A DNA stretch of 64,000 bases, taken from NCBI GenBank assembly GCA_032164295.1, contig JAJHTX010000004.1, forward strand, positions 558,001 through 622,000. Direction: 5' to 3'. Below are positions 26,808 to 38,508 of the stretch, one piece after another. Both the position numbers and the translations under genes were made by a program. Positions within the stretch are counted from its first letter, which is position 1; each line of letters starts with the position of its first letter. The notes beneath the pieces were generated by a model that did not search any database, had not been told where the DNA came from, and was given only the letters and a program-made list of their open reading frames with translations. This DNA is from Inonotus obliquus (lineage: Eukaryota > Basidiomycota > Agaricomycetes > Hymenochaetales > Hymenochaetaceae).

Positions 26808-27737
26808 CAATCGTGACGTTGGTTTGGGATGGGAGGGTTGGTTGGTAAAGAGGGAAGGAAGGGAGGGGTGCAGTTGTACAGTTCACGTTTGTTATTCCTA
26901 ATGATTTTTATTGATTTTCGGACATTGGACGGTACTTTCCCTCCCCTTTCTTTCTTTCTTATCACGCCTCTTTTGGCCAGAACGGTTCTGACGAAAGGAA
27001 CTCTGGATGGATCCGTACCTCCCTTCTCTCCTTCCTTAATTCACTCCTACTCTAGATTATTTATTAGACGCTTTCTGAGCATCATAGGACAACATAGGAT
27101 TACGCTTTCGTTGACATGGTCAAAGTATAATAATCATTTAGTTTTTCAGATTATCAGTGTGTGGTTTGCGATCGCTCGCCGAACTTCGGTCGAATCTCGT
27201 AACATACTGCTTTTGTAGAGTTCGCATCGGAGTGAAAGGTAGCTACAGCAAGTAAAAAAAAACTTATCTATATTTCAAAGCTCCAGATATTCTACCCGAC
27301 AATCACGAAACCCCCATCCAACCTCTCCTCTTCTTCACTCTCATCCAACATGATATACATTATAGATATGATATCGGTTGAGATTTCTCTCTATAATCCA
27401 CATTCTGTTCGTAATCAAAGCGTCCACCGTCCACTTATTTTTCCTTATTAAACGTGGCAATGCTCTGCTAGACCTGTACACCTGCACCCGCTATCAAAAA
27501 CTAAACTGGTAATTAATACTCTCGCCATTTCAAGGTTTGTCAATAGGAAGGTTTAAACCAGTTTGCTCAGCAATTTGGATTAATCCCCGTATTTGTAAGT
27601 TATTACACTAGCGAAGCATTAGATTTATCTAACGGCATGGTTACATACTGAAAATACTAAAGTACCAAAAAGCTCCTGTTCGGATCCCACAAGTTTTCCA
27701 ATCGCCTTCATTAACACTTGATTGAATTGTCTTCGAA
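26808..27737. other. Intergenic, no supported gene
   Basis: This is the 3' flank of the 905-codon gene followed by AT-rich sequence. I see no coding signal or notable repeat. Confidence 0.5.
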
Positions 27738-28210
27738 CTATGCATCAGGGTCATACACAGCAGGTTGAAGGACTGGATTATCGGAATACCGAAACCCGTC
27801 GTCTGGTTCTGAAACTCTTCGCAATCGCAACTTCTTCGTACCCATCGTATCCGTAATAATCCTGACAGGGGAGAAATCGTCCTCCGCTATCGATGATTCC
27901 ACTTCTACTTCGGCTTGAACGGACCCGTCATTGGTGACCTCCGCTGATTCCGATGGACTGCGTGCGATTTTCTGAGAAGTACCGTCGTCCGCAGTGCACG
28001 TGTTTCGAAGTATATCAATGAAGGTACACGACATGGGTGCGCGTTTATCCAATCGGATTTCAGAGGTCAGTGAGTGAGTAGCAGTAGCCGGACCCAAAAG
28101 CCATGTGGGGTGGGGAATGGTGGGTAAATGATCGGGGAACATATGACTTGAGATATGATGAAAACGAGTAGGAGGGTAGAATTGATCGATGCAAAACGTG
28201 AGCTGAACAT
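27738..28210 (-). pseudogene. Third small secreted protein, frame-disrupted
   Basis: From the ATG at 28210 the sequence gives a signal peptide (MFSSRFASINSTLLLVFIIS QV.CSP) and then PTPHGF before the frame closes at 28067. The continuation in the next frame reads CTFIDILRNTCTADDGTS and RSPSESAEV. This aligns with CTELQSLNLLPVPLDCEVDD DGSS and RSPKPIEL of the two paralogs downstream. No AG acceptor lies between the two halves, so an intron does not readily repair it. A one-base frameshift is the simplest reading, either a real loss of function or a sequence error. Confidence 0.5.
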
Positions 28211-28925
28211 CTTGCTGAATGATTGTTGTAAAGTATGCGTTCGCCTGACTTTCAAGAATAGGTAATGATTAACTGCCAGAATATTCATAAAAGAAAAGAA
28301 GGCGGTGTATGTCTTGGATATCCGATCCGTAATCCGCATCCTTGGATCCAGTCACTCCTACAGTAAGGGGGTTGAGGAGTCAAGGAGTCTTACCAACTCC
28401 AAGTACCCAGCCTCAGTCAGCGAACAACTCTGACTGGACTGGCAGAGGTAGATCGCCCGTCCAACTCGCACAGGTGTGAATACAATACAGCAAATACAAA
28501 TCATTCAAAACAACTTTGGAAAATTCTGAATCTCGACCAATACGTGTTGGTTGTGGTCAACAAGGTTTTTATCCTTCGAGATTTCATATTCCTATCTTAC
28601 ATACCGCTCGTCTTAGATCATAAAAGACTTACTACCAACCGGGAGATCGATCAAGGAGGTGATTGTAAGAATACGTCGATGCGTATTACGTGAATAGAAT
28701 TCGATACCCATTGCAATTTGTTTCCTCTTACGCCTTTGCAAAAAAAATCAAGGACGTAGAAATAATGCAGTCTTTTAAACTAATTCAGGACGTACATATA
28801 CATGATATAGATCGTCGGGTAATTTCCTATTACTACGTAACTAACACTCAACTCCCTCCTCACACTAAACACCAAACAGCAACCCAGACTAAAATCATAT
28901 ACATCAAATAATCGAAAATCATTCA
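28211..28925. other. Intergenic, AT-rich
   Basis: This is upstream sequence of the disrupted secreted-protein gene and 3' flank of the next one. I see no other gene. Confidence 0.5.
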
Positions 28926-29330
28926 CTATTCATCATCAAAGAAATCTAAGATCAAATTATCCTTAACCAACCGACCCGGCACTACATCACGTCCTTTTCT
29001 TCCACCATCCTCCATATCCAAATCCAAATCCGACTCCGACTTCGAGTCCGAATCTTTCAGCACTTCTCCCTCCGAAACCGAGATTGACTGCTCAGGTGGG
29101 GCTATCAAAAGCTCAATTGGCTTGGGAGATCTCGGTGCGTTGCCCAATGAAGAAGAAGAGCCATCGTCGTCGACCTCACAATCCAACGGGACAGGGAGTA
29201 AATTTAAAGATTGAAGTTCCGTGCATAGATTGCGGTCTTTGAACCCCGGAGTCGGGACGCTGATAACTTTCTGAGCGAGAATCAATAGGGTTACGATTGA
29301 CGCGAGAGAATTGGAGACAGCGGGTTTCAT
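28926..29330 (-). CDS. Small secreted acidic protein, copy 1
   Basis: This is 134 residues, intronless. Residues 1-25 form a signal peptide (basic start, hydrophobic ASIVTLLILAQKVIS, cleavage near VIS|VPTPG). The mature part has two cysteines (NLCTELQSLNLLPVPLDC), a Ser/Asp-rich linker, RSPKPIELLIAPPEQS, an acidic tract of Ser-Asp-Leu and a C-terminal DNLILDFFDDE. It is nearly identical to copy 2 over PTPGFKDRNLCTEL through DGSSSSLGN. Small secreted proteins of this size in agaricomycetes include effectors and hydrophobin-like surface proteins, but the cysteine count excludes a hydrophobin. Function is unknown. Confidence 0.7.
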   Translation of the reverse strand: MKPAVSNSLASIVTLLILAQKVISVPTPGFKDRNLCTELQSLNLLPVPLDCEVDDDGSSSSLGNAPRSPKPIELLIAPPEQSISVSEGEVLKDSDSKSESDLDLDMEDGGRKGRDVVPGRLVKDNLILDFFDDE

Positions 29331-29389
29331 GGTTAATAAGATTAACGAGTTAGTTAGAGCTGAGGATAATCACTTGCACGAAAGCACGC

Positions 29390-29396
29390 TTATATA
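29390..29396 (-). promoter_or_regulatory. TATA box of secreted protein copy 1
   Basis: On the minus strand GTATATAAG lies about 60 bp before the ATG. The same sequence precedes copy 2 at the same distance. Confidence 0.6.
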
Positions 29397-30039
29397 CGAA
29401 GAGAAGTTGCATATGCATATGCATGTTGCATGTTGCATGTCTTGGATATCCATGTCTCGGCCTCGGGTCCACTCTTGAAGAGTGTTACCCACCAACTCCA
29501 CACGACCGATCGTAAGTTTAGATTGTGACGGAAAAGAAAAACATGAGATTATTGATTGAGAAACTGGCCATCAATCAGTATCAGAACATTCGGCTGCGAT
29601 ATACTCTAAGAGTGTATTGAGAATTTGAAGATCCCATATGAGGGATTCACGCTCTGAACTGCCGGTGTGTCTATTTGTGAAAATACCCAGTCAACATAAT
29701 TGTAGAAAAATATGATCTGTTTCACACGTCAAGGGTTATTCAAACATATTGATGATTTGGAAAGATATTATCATATCAAGTGATGTAAGAAAACTTATTC
29801 ATAGTGAGCCAAAGCTAATGCAACAGTCCTCTCATTTTTGAAGCATAACGATGTTTGAAAAAAATTCAAGGACGTAGAAATGATACAGACTATTTAACTA
29901 ATTCAGGACATACAAACCAAAACTTAATGTAAATCGTTGTGTAACTTTTTTAATATCTACACAACTCAAATTCCTCCTCACTCTATATCAATACCAACCC
30001 AACCTAAACTCAAACTCGCAAGCAAACATCAAACTCTCG
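29397..30039. other. Intergenic between secreted-protein copies
   Basis: The part next to copy 1 (to about 29620) is shared with the matching flank of copy 2 (for example GACGGAAAAGAAAAACATGAG), so the duplication includes promoter and upstream DNA. The rest is AT-rich with no gene. Confidence 0.55.
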
Positions 30040-30432
30040 CTACTCATCATCAAAAAAGTCTATGATCAAATTCTCCTTAACCAATCGACCCGGCACTACA
30101 TCTCGAACTTTTCTTCCCTCATCCTCCAAATCCAAATCCAAATCCAAATCCAAATCTTTCGACACTTCTCCCTCCGAAACCGAGAATGACTGCTCAGGTG
30201 GAGCTATCAAAAGTTCGATCGGCTTGGGAGATCTGCGTACGTTGCCCAATGAAGAAGAAGAGCCATCGTCGTCGACCTCACAATCCAGCGGGACAGGGAG
30301 TAAATTTAAAGATTGAAGTTCCGTGCATAGATTGCGGTCTTTGAACCCCGGTGTCGGAATGCTGGTAACATTCGTAGTGAGAATCAGGAGGGTCACGATG
30401 GACGCTAGAGGATTGGAGATAATGAGTTTCAT
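30040..30432 (-). CDS. Small secreted acidic protein, copy 2
   Basis: This is 130 residues, intronless. I chose the ATG at 30432 because it aligns with the start of copy 1 and gives a clean signal peptide (MKLIISNPLASIVTLLILTT); an in-frame ATG eight codons upstream would add MTVRSLLA. The mature part keeps both cysteines and the C-terminal LIIDFFDDE. The acidic tract is a run of Leu-Asp pairs encoded by a 6-bp repeat (AAATCC on the + strand, 30127-30156), which differs from copy 1 and shows repeat-length change. A TATA box is conserved. Function is unknown. Confidence 0.7.
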   Translation of the reverse strand: MKLIISNPLASIVTLLILTTNVTSIPTPGFKDRNLCTELQSLNLLPVPLDCEVDDDGSSSSLGNVRRSPKPIELLIAPPEQSFSVSEGEVSKDLDLDLDLDLEDEGRKVRDVVPGRLVKENLIIDFFDDE

Positions 30433-30489
30433 GGCTAATAAAGAACGGACGGTCAACCTGAGATTAATTTCAGTAGAATAATAGTCCGC

Positions 30490-30496
30490 TTATATA
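30490..30496 (-). promoter_or_regulatory. TATA box of secreted protein copy 2
   Basis: On the minus strand CGTATATAAG lies about 60 bp upstream of the chosen ATG, in the same context as for copy 1. Confidence 0.6.
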
Positions 30497-30749
30497 CGAG
30501 GAGAAGTTGTATGTCTTAGATATCCATGTCTCAACCACTCCTGAAAGGTGTTACACCACCTCCACAAGACCGCTCATAAGTCACAAGTCATAACTTTAGA
30601 TAGCGACGGAAAAGAAAAACATGAGATCATCGATCGAGAACACTAGAGAAACTGACTATCAATTATGTAATACTAGGTCTTTAGCGAAACATTCTAACAT
30701 CTCGTCCCGATTCTCGCTTCTCGACCTGATCATCCATCCATGCTTCCTA

Positions 30750-31383
30750 CAGTGTGACACATCACCTCCCAACAACTCAGGTCGCGTCAATTTGTAAGTG
30801 TATCTCCTCCACCACAACACTTCAAATAGTCTCGCAAACTGTTTTAGAGGATAGTAGAGGAACATACAAACATATCTTGCATTTTTTTTGATTTTTTTCT
30901 TAAGGTCGAAGAAAAAACTCAGAAAAAATTGAAATGAGTATTACCAATCACCATCAATATGACAAATATAGCCTAAAAAGGTGCTTATTATATAATAAGC
31001 TCGACGATCATTTCCATTCCAAGAAAATTCCAAGAAATCTATCAATCAAGAAATAATTAAAAGTGGGGTCAAATAACGAGTGCAAATGACCGAGACAACA
31101 AAATAAGGTGTGTTTTTCAGGCTGAATGTACGAGCCAGTAAGCCTGCATGATAAACAGTAAAGAAAATTGTGCAGACTGGTACTTACGTGGCAGTTGTCC
31201 ACATATATTACTAATAATATCATTATTTTTTTTTCCAAAAAACATTGAAATTTTTGATGGCCCATCAAAAACCTCAGATTATTGCGTATCTTCCTTACTT
31301 CTATTACAGAAAAAAAATTGCGACTGTCTGAAACTAAAAATTGCGGTCTGTTCGGAGTTGATGCGATGTGATGTGTCACACTG
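30750..31383. mobile_element. Candidate non-autonomous Tc1/mariner-like element (634 bp)
   Basis: The left end CAGTGTGACACATCAC and the right end (its exact reverse complement at 31368-31383) form a 16-bp perfect terminal inverted repeat. Similarity then continues imperfectly for about 25 bp (AACAACTC against ATCAACTC, then GTCGCGTCAAT against GACCGCAAT). Both ends are flanked by TA (30748-30749 and 31384-31385), the target duplication of Tc1/mariner elements. The interior is AT-rich with no reading frame for a transposase. The class assignment is inference from TIR and TA. Confidence 0.55.
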
Positions 31384-32039
31384 TAGCAACCTAGCAACCT
31401 AGCAACCTCCACGCTGCAGGCTGCAGGCTGCATGTTTCATTCAGGCCCTCGAGTCGAGTCGAGTTAATTTTTCGAAGACGCAGGGACAGGGACAATGATT
31501 ATTGAAATACGATAGGACCGTTAGAACGTGAACTACAACCATAAACATGAGCATGCATTATGCATTATGCATATTGTAGACGTGGAAATAAGAAAGAAGA
31601 TGAACGAAATTTAAAAAAATGAAAAATGTAATGAAAGATAAAAGAAAGAAGAAAGAAGAAAGAAAAGGAAAAAAAAAAAAACAGTTAGCCAATACAAAAT
31701 ACAAATTACAACGAACGACGTAAAGCAGTAAAACTAACCTACACAAAACAAAAACAAAAAAACACAGTAAAAAAAATGCTAAAGAATGGAAATGACGATA
31801 CGACGATACAAAAACCAGTATTGACGAACGACTTTACAAGGATGCAAGGAATATTAATGAAAAAACACAACGCAAATACATATGACCTCGAGGAAAATCA
31901 AAGAAACAAAGAGTGTGTAGGATGGATAGACGATCTCGAACCTACATTATAAGAAGTCGGATATACCCCACATCTAAAAAACCCAAAATCAAACAAACCC
32001 TCTCACTTTCCCTCTCGTCCCACCATCCCCCTCCCCCCC
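31384..32039. other. AT-rich intergenic sequence
   Basis: The stretch starts with short direct repeats (AGCAACCT three times, GCAGGCT twice) and is followed by A-rich low-complexity sequence. No gene is seen. Confidence 0.5.
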
Positions 32040-34205
32040 TCACCTCCACCCTCCCCCTCCCCTCCCTCTCCCCCTAACCCACGCCCCAAACCCAACACCA
32101 CCCAAAACCCACACAAATGCCACACACACAACCCCCACCACAAAACACAAAAACATCATCCTATCATCCAACCCCCTCCTCATCGCCCCCAGCCCAATCT
32201 CCTCCGTCGACAACTGGAACATGAGTCCGCCGCTGGTTAGGAAGAAGGATGTGAGCGCTTCTGTGGGTGGGCGGCTTGGGGGTGGGGTGCGTGGTGGGGA
32301 TGAAAATTGGGAGGAGAAGGATGAGGAGGGGGAGTGGGAGTGGGAGGAGTGGGAGGGTGGAGAGACGTAGAGGAAGAAATAAGTTAAACATCGGAGAATC
32401 GCGCCGAGGGCTAAGAGTGAACCCCAAAGAACATGAATCTGGACTTGGAACAAATACGCCTGTGCGTGTGCTGCCATCGCCAAACCAGTAACACCAATAA
32501 CCAACGCCGGAAAAGGATTGAAAGACGCTGAAAATCGATAGTCATACGAAGCTTGTAACCTCGATTCCGCTCCTCTATCATTATCTTTGTCATTCTCATC
32601 TGCAAAATCAGCAGCCGAAGACGAAGACGTATCAATCCACCTCCGTATCGCCCTCGATTCAAGCCCCATCCCAACCAACCCCGCAAACCAAAACATAACC
32701 GCAATACTGATATGTTGAATTTGTTTAGTCGTATAAGGATCACCAGCGTGCGCCCCGAATCGTTCCATCCAAGTATTCGTAATACCATAGATGAAAATGA
32801 GGAACGACTCGACGAATTCGGGAGATGGTATGTTTTCTGTACGTGGGGATCGGTTCCACGCCCAGCCTAGCTCAGAAAACGAGCCTAGGAATCGTGCAAA
32901 GCTGAATAACCCGTAACACCAAAATATTCCGCCCTCTATGTTCAAAAGGTCAAATTGAATTGAAGTAAACTGGAAGGAATACACGTACTGATAAGATGCG
33001 CCAAGCAGCCATTAATCCAACTATCTCTGCACATACCCGTATAAGTCACCAACCCACTGATCACCTGCACATAACCCATTACGACAAGAATGCGTTCCGA
33101 AGTGGCAAATACGACTTTGCCAATGCGTTGAATGAGAGGCGGTTTTACTTTCGGGATGTGTCGTGGTACTTCATGCAGTGTTTCATCGGAATGACGTGAA
33201 TCGTGACGTATAGGCTGAGTACGGAAAATTGTATGCTGGTCATTCACCCATTGGGATGGACCATGTTCGCTTGAGGGGCTGCGATCATCGCGGACCACGT
33301 CATCCACTGCTTTCAGCTCGTGTACATCCATTTCAAAGTCCTCGGGTTCCGACACAAGTCCTGCGTACTCAGTTGAATAGGCCTTGGTCCCGCTGGAAAG
33401 CACATCGGACTCCTTGTTGAGCACGACGGTCCTCCATAAGCCTTTGAGTGAGAAGTCAAGGTCTCCTCGTCGAATTGCAGCGCCATAACGGAACGCTCGT
33501 GTGATACCAGCAAATACGTCGATCGTAGTCAAAATGATAGCGAAAAGTAATACGAAATAACCATGGGGACTGTGTTTCGCGTTTTCATACCTATACGAGG
33601 TAAGCATGGTCAATAAAGAAAAAGACGCGTGACGTAGTGGAGTGCCTGTCGATCGACCACACCCGAGTCCCGACAATAACACAACGCCTAAAAGCTAAAC
33701 AACACGCACATGTTCCGAGTTAACTTTCGATACAACCCACTACACGCCAATCCAATCACGACAAATCCGTAAAAGGCCGCCACACTTACTCCGTGTAGAC
33801 TATGATTAACAGAACGAAGTGCAATGCCTATACACAGATTTTCTCTCTGAGTCATATCTAATCAAGTAGCTGCAGACACGTACCTATTGGAAGTGCACCG
33901 AAAAAGGCGAGAGACATGAAGAGGGCGTGTAGAGCCATCAGATGCGGATACTTGTGTTCTACACTCGGATCCTCAAAGTCATGAGTGCCGTATGAAGGTG
34001 GCGTAGGCTTGTGCCATCGAAGAATGTCCGTCTCGTTTAGGTCGAGGAGGGGTTCGCTCATGGCATGCGAGTGCGAATGGGAGTGTTGTCTAGGATAGAG
34101 ACCCCCTGATGAAGGACCGGATAGCGCATTGGGGTCCGGTGAGGCATTGACATTGGCGATAGTGGCTAATGCGACTAGGAATAGGGCGACTGCAGGAGCA
34201 CGCAT
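32040..34205 (-). CDS. Ytp1-like multi-pass membrane protein
   Basis: Four exons (34205..33884, 33827..33710, 33590..32989, 32935..32040) join in phase to 645 residues. The order is a signal peptide (residues 1-22, ending NVNAS), a His-rich segment (HSHSHSHA), then a DUF2427-type domain with membrane helices (LMALHALFMSLAFFGALPIG, VAAFYGFVVIGLACSGLY, HGYFVLLFAIILTTIDVFAG). A long polar loop follows. The Ytp1 domain (ERILVVMGYVQVISGLVTYT, HLIKGGIFWCYGLFSFARFL) begins near residue 300 and ends with further helices. The DUF2427 plus Ytp1 pair defines a fungal family related by sequence to yeast YTP1. The biochemical role is not established. The His-rich lumenal segment could bind metal, which is speculation. 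Confidence 0.88.
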
Positions 34206-36292
34206 GACTGTCGCAGTGTCGAATGCACAGATGGAAAGAAAAGGGGAAGGCAGGCGGGGACTTTACTCTTAAGAGATGGACTCATGAGCCATGCATATGA
34301 GCTGACAGATCTCGGAGGAAACCCAAAGAATAATAATAATGGACTCTTAGTAAGCCGTCACTCAAGCCGTCTATGCCGAGGGCAAACATGCCCTGGGGAT
34401 CCGTCTGAATCCGATAGCATTGCCGTATGGTGTGTAATGACTCGCTGCGGACGGACTTGGCGGATTTTGGGCTGGAAGATGGATGGATGGGATATGCATA
34501 TGCTTGCCGAAGAGATGAAGAGAGACGGCGATCATCCATCCACATCCGCCTCATGCAACGGCTCTCACGACAACTTCTCATATCATCGTTGTTCCTTTCG
34601 AATAATTTTATGCATGCATTCGGATACTCTACGTTGCCAAGAATTCCCGAGGGATGCGGGATGTTGGTGAGCGCTCCGATGAGGTAATCAGCGTTACAAA
34701 TCCGCGACAAGTGATGTCACATCTGTATTGACTAACACGAATGACTCTTGCTCCTCCACGTAAAATAGGATTATGTAACTCGGAGCCGTCTCTGTTGAGG
34801 TGCTTTATCATCACCATCTCCTTGGGTGGGTATCACATGCCCAGGAAACCTCGCTCTCCGTCTTTATCATTTCAGGGTCCTCTCCCCTACGCCATCGGCG
34901 CTGAACAAACTGTACCGTTCGGAACGGGGACAAGAATGGAGAAAGAAACATGTTGATGCATCATGCATCATTCATCAGTTATCGAAGAACTAGCCAAGGT
35001 CGCAAGGTGATAGTTATCTCTTGGTGTCGGTCTTTTCTCCTATCCTATGGGCTATTGAAAATTTAATTTCTTGTCCGAAGTCAAGTTCCAAGAGTACTAG
35101 TATGTACTGCGCGCATTCTTAATTCGGAATATATACCTGCTGCGTCGGTATTCGGTATTTGATGCGATTCTTACAGGCATACATAGCGCGTAAAGATACA
35201 GATACAGATACCGATGGACTCACCAGTCGCCACGCTATTTTCCTTTTTTCTGTGTGCACGTCGTGTGTATATGCAATAATGCATCGTTGAGGTGTTCGAT
35301 CAATTTAGGTTTGGGATAGGATAGGATAGGATAGGGAATTGTCAGTACTAGGGTTACGTTACGCGGATCAGTACATACTAGTCTTTGGCTCTGGCTCTGG
35401 AGGGAGGGTTACTCTAGCCTCCAGCCTCCAGCTGAGTATTCACCGCGGTTGCCAGTGTCATTGCGTATCCAAATCCAACATTCACAGAATCTGTGATTTA
35501 TGCACATGCATATGCACATCAACCTTCACTGATACCATAGCCTCCGCCTCCTTCGACTTCTTACTTCTCACTTCCTGACACCGGGTTCACAGAAACGCAG
35601 GCAGCATGCAGCATGGGTGACCAACTCTATCAATCAATCAAACTATGTGCTTCTTAAATGCTTTTTCACACAGGACGTCGACGACTTTAAGAATATTAAT
35701 CATTCACTAAACTACTAAACTAAACATCTCACTTGAGCCGTCGGTCATTGGTTGAGACATGTGGTGAGTTGATATGCTTTATGTGATGGTTAGACCTTAT
35801 GAATTGAGGATTGAGGATTGATGAAATTGCAATTGCAATTGCATATGCATATGGCGATTAGAGATGGCGATTAGAGGTCAGAAGTTGAAATTTCTGACTG
35901 ATAAACAGTTACTCGGTGGCTGCTGGGTTGAGGTCGGTTCAATACGGCAATACAGTGAATGATAAACTTGCTGCACCTGTACCACAAAGCTGCTTAGTAA
36001 AGACCAGAAGTTCCAGTTCCCGAATACCCCCCCCTCCTCTGCGCAGACGTCGACATCTCATTCCCAGCTCATACTTGTTCTGGAACCGACAACAATCCGC
36101 ATTTCTGCATTAGAACAACGCAATGCCTGGATTCTTAACAACATTATCTCCTAGGTCAACCAAATCAGCGTTCAGCTCGAGTGCCCGAGGCCTCCTTCCT
36201 TCATCCCTTCATCTACTCGTCAGCTCTCTCGGGCCGACGAATTTGAAAATGTATTGCTTATTGCGGGTAAGTTGACGAGTACACTTACAACC

Positions 36293-36325
<33 letters not shown>

Positions 36326-36935
36326 CGTTCAGTTACTAGTAGGTCTCTCCCAACCCCGTCTCTTACCGCCTACAGCCTGAGCAGCGATTCCGACGAACGA
36401 ACGAACGACACGAATACAAATCAAATCAAATCAAATCAATACGAATAACAGACCGATGTTTTCTGCTATCTGCTATCTGCTATTGCCAGTACTAGTGGTG
36501 TTAGTGTTAGTGTTACTGGTAGGTACTACTGGGATTTGATTTGGAAATACTTAGTCGAATACACGTACACGTACATTTACGAAACAGAGTTGGAGTGAGG
36601 AGTGAAGGGGAAGGGTTGGGGATGGTGATGAGGAGGTCGAGTCGTTTAGTGTTTTAGTCCGAGTATGGACTCTGGACTTTGGAACGAGTGGAAAGGGACT
36701 CGGACTCGGACTCGGACTTGGATATGGGTGGTTAGCGGTCGTACTTTGGGATAGGCCCAGGTTTGTGTGTATGTGTGTGGTGGGGGGTGGAGAGGATTAA
36801 ACGTGAATACTGTTTGGAGATTTATGGCTTCTGAACGTTGATAGAATAGAATTGATACTTGAATTGACTTTGGTTGATAGTTGATAGTTGATAGTTGATA
36901 GTTGATACAGTTGGCTCGGTTCAGATGGCAAGTAA
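34206..36935. other. Gene-poor region with simple repeats
   Basis: I found only unsupported short frames on both strands. Simple repeats include GGATA near 35318, GATTGAG near 35808, CAATTG/CATATG runs near 35830, CAAAT repeats near 36418 and TGATAGT repeats near 36875-36905, which abut the TIR element. Confidence 0.5.
36293..36319. repeat. (GA)n microsatellite
   Basis: This is an uninterrupted GA dinucleotide run of 27 bases. Confidence 0.95.
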
Positions 36936-37961
36936 TGGGGAGTGGCAATCCCTATCAAAAAAACGACCGTTCTCACGGTCTATGCCGCGTCGTGCCGGAG
37001 CTCGCTTAAGCATAAGCGATGACCGGTTTTTGAGAGACACATTCGACTCTATGTACCCCTCCCACATCACAAATATCACCAGTATTAAGTGTGTATATCA
37101 TGTCTTTGATGTCAAACAACCGATCTCTTCAAAAAAGAACTCCATTTTTGCTAAAATCTGCCGAGACATTGTATAGTTTTGGGTCATATCTAAGGAACTA
37201 GATAATTTCTTGAAAATTTTTTCTCAACAAAATGAAGATAGTCATGAAACAATATGATTTGTGCACTTGCATGGAAATCGTTGAGAAATTCAGTGAGTTC
37301 TGAGAGTTGGAAGAGTGCATTGAATCTCACCAAATAAAGGAAAAGTCCGTCACGTGACATTGCATTTGTGTGGGTGCACGAACCAGCAAAAGAGCAAGAA
37401 TGCAAGAAAATATCACAAAATGTCTGTAAGCACAAAATTCATTTGATAACTCAAGTAAGTATACCATGGTACCTGTAAGAACTCCAAAAATGCTATCAAT
37501 GACGCTGCATAGTGCTTATCTTAGTCTTTCTCAGAGATGCATACAGTGACACCATCTACATCAAGGAATCAATATAAAAGCTTTGAAATACAGTAGATAG
37601 TATGCTTCTGATACATCCATTCCAGAAAGTTCACTGTGTATGCAAATGAATAACCAGTAACAACACCAAAGACCTTGCTCAGGACCATGGGTACTGTTGA
37701 CCGGTAATAACCTATAATAGAATATGCTATGTATGCTCATTTTTGTCTGCATTCATCTGGTATCATATCAACTGAATGTCTGTATTTACTTCTCTGGTAT
37801 ATTTCTCATAAAATGCTAATTATCTGGTCACAGGAAGGATTGGTACATTGTATCAAAAGGCGGTAAATATGGATCGCCGTGTTTTGCCATATATGGTAAA
37901 TGTTACAACTCCGCTTGAAAAAAAGGGGGCTCGCGCGGCACTTGGGGATTGCCACTCCCCA
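36936..37961. mobile_element. Candidate hAT-like non-autonomous TIR element (about 1.03 kb)
   Basis: The left end TGGGGAGTGGCAATCCC (36936-36952) is repeated exactly, in reverse complement, at 37945-37961. The element is directly flanked by CAAGTAA on both sides (36929-36935 and 37962-37968), or CAAGTAAT if the terminal T is shared, which gives a 7-8 bp target duplication as made by hAT transposases. The interior has no frame longer than about 90 codons, so it would depend on a transposase elsewhere. The class is inferred from the duplication length. Confidence 0.65.
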
Positions 37962-37968
37962 CAAGTAA

Positions 37969-38508
37969 TACAATTTTACATTTCGGGTCGCGAGGTCGGT
38001 TCGGTTCGGTTCGGTTTAGGTGTAGGTGTATGTGTTTTTTTCTGACTCGGATTCGGATTTCGGAACTCTTGAAGCTCGAAGCTCGAGTCTCAGTCTCGTC
38101 TCATGGCGCGTCCATCGTATTCAGGTTCTTTTTTCTTGAGGACTGAGGACCATTGACCAGTGACTATTGACTATTGATCAGTGACCATTTTCGCGTTCGC
38201 GTTCGCGTCGATTAGTTATCCAATTCGTATCATGTATTAAAGCTTACTTAAGTGAGTTATTCGTCTTGGTGTTCGTATTCGTGTCTTCAGACTTTGGACT
38301 TTAGACAAATAGAGTATGAGTCATGGTAAATCATGTATGAGTCCGTTCGGATTTTAGTTTGTTTGATATACATGAACATGGATATGGACATGGGGTGCAT
38401 GTAACATACGGAGTGGGATTGGCGACTCGGATGAGGACATGGTGTTATGATGGTGGTGACAAACGGAAGGCAAAGCGGCGCGTCTGCTTCTGCTTGCTTC
38501 TGCGTCTT
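37969..38508. other. Intergenic, no supported gene
   Basis: The sequence contains GGTTC, CGTTCG and TATTGAC-type short repeats. No coding signal was found before the RPS25 3' end. Confidence 0.5.

Noticed and set aside
32164..32788. Shorter frames on both strands within the last exon of the Ytp1-like gene
   Set aside because: They overlap a well-supported exon with membrane helices and family motifs.
34282..34710. Overlapping open frames of 128-142 codons on both strands
   Set aside because: Neither shows a domain, splice pattern or codon-use signal, and they overlap each other. No gene called.
37190..37752. Frames inside the TIR element as a possible transposase
   Set aside because: All are under 95 codons, lack DDE or BED-finger motifs, and could not be joined in phase.
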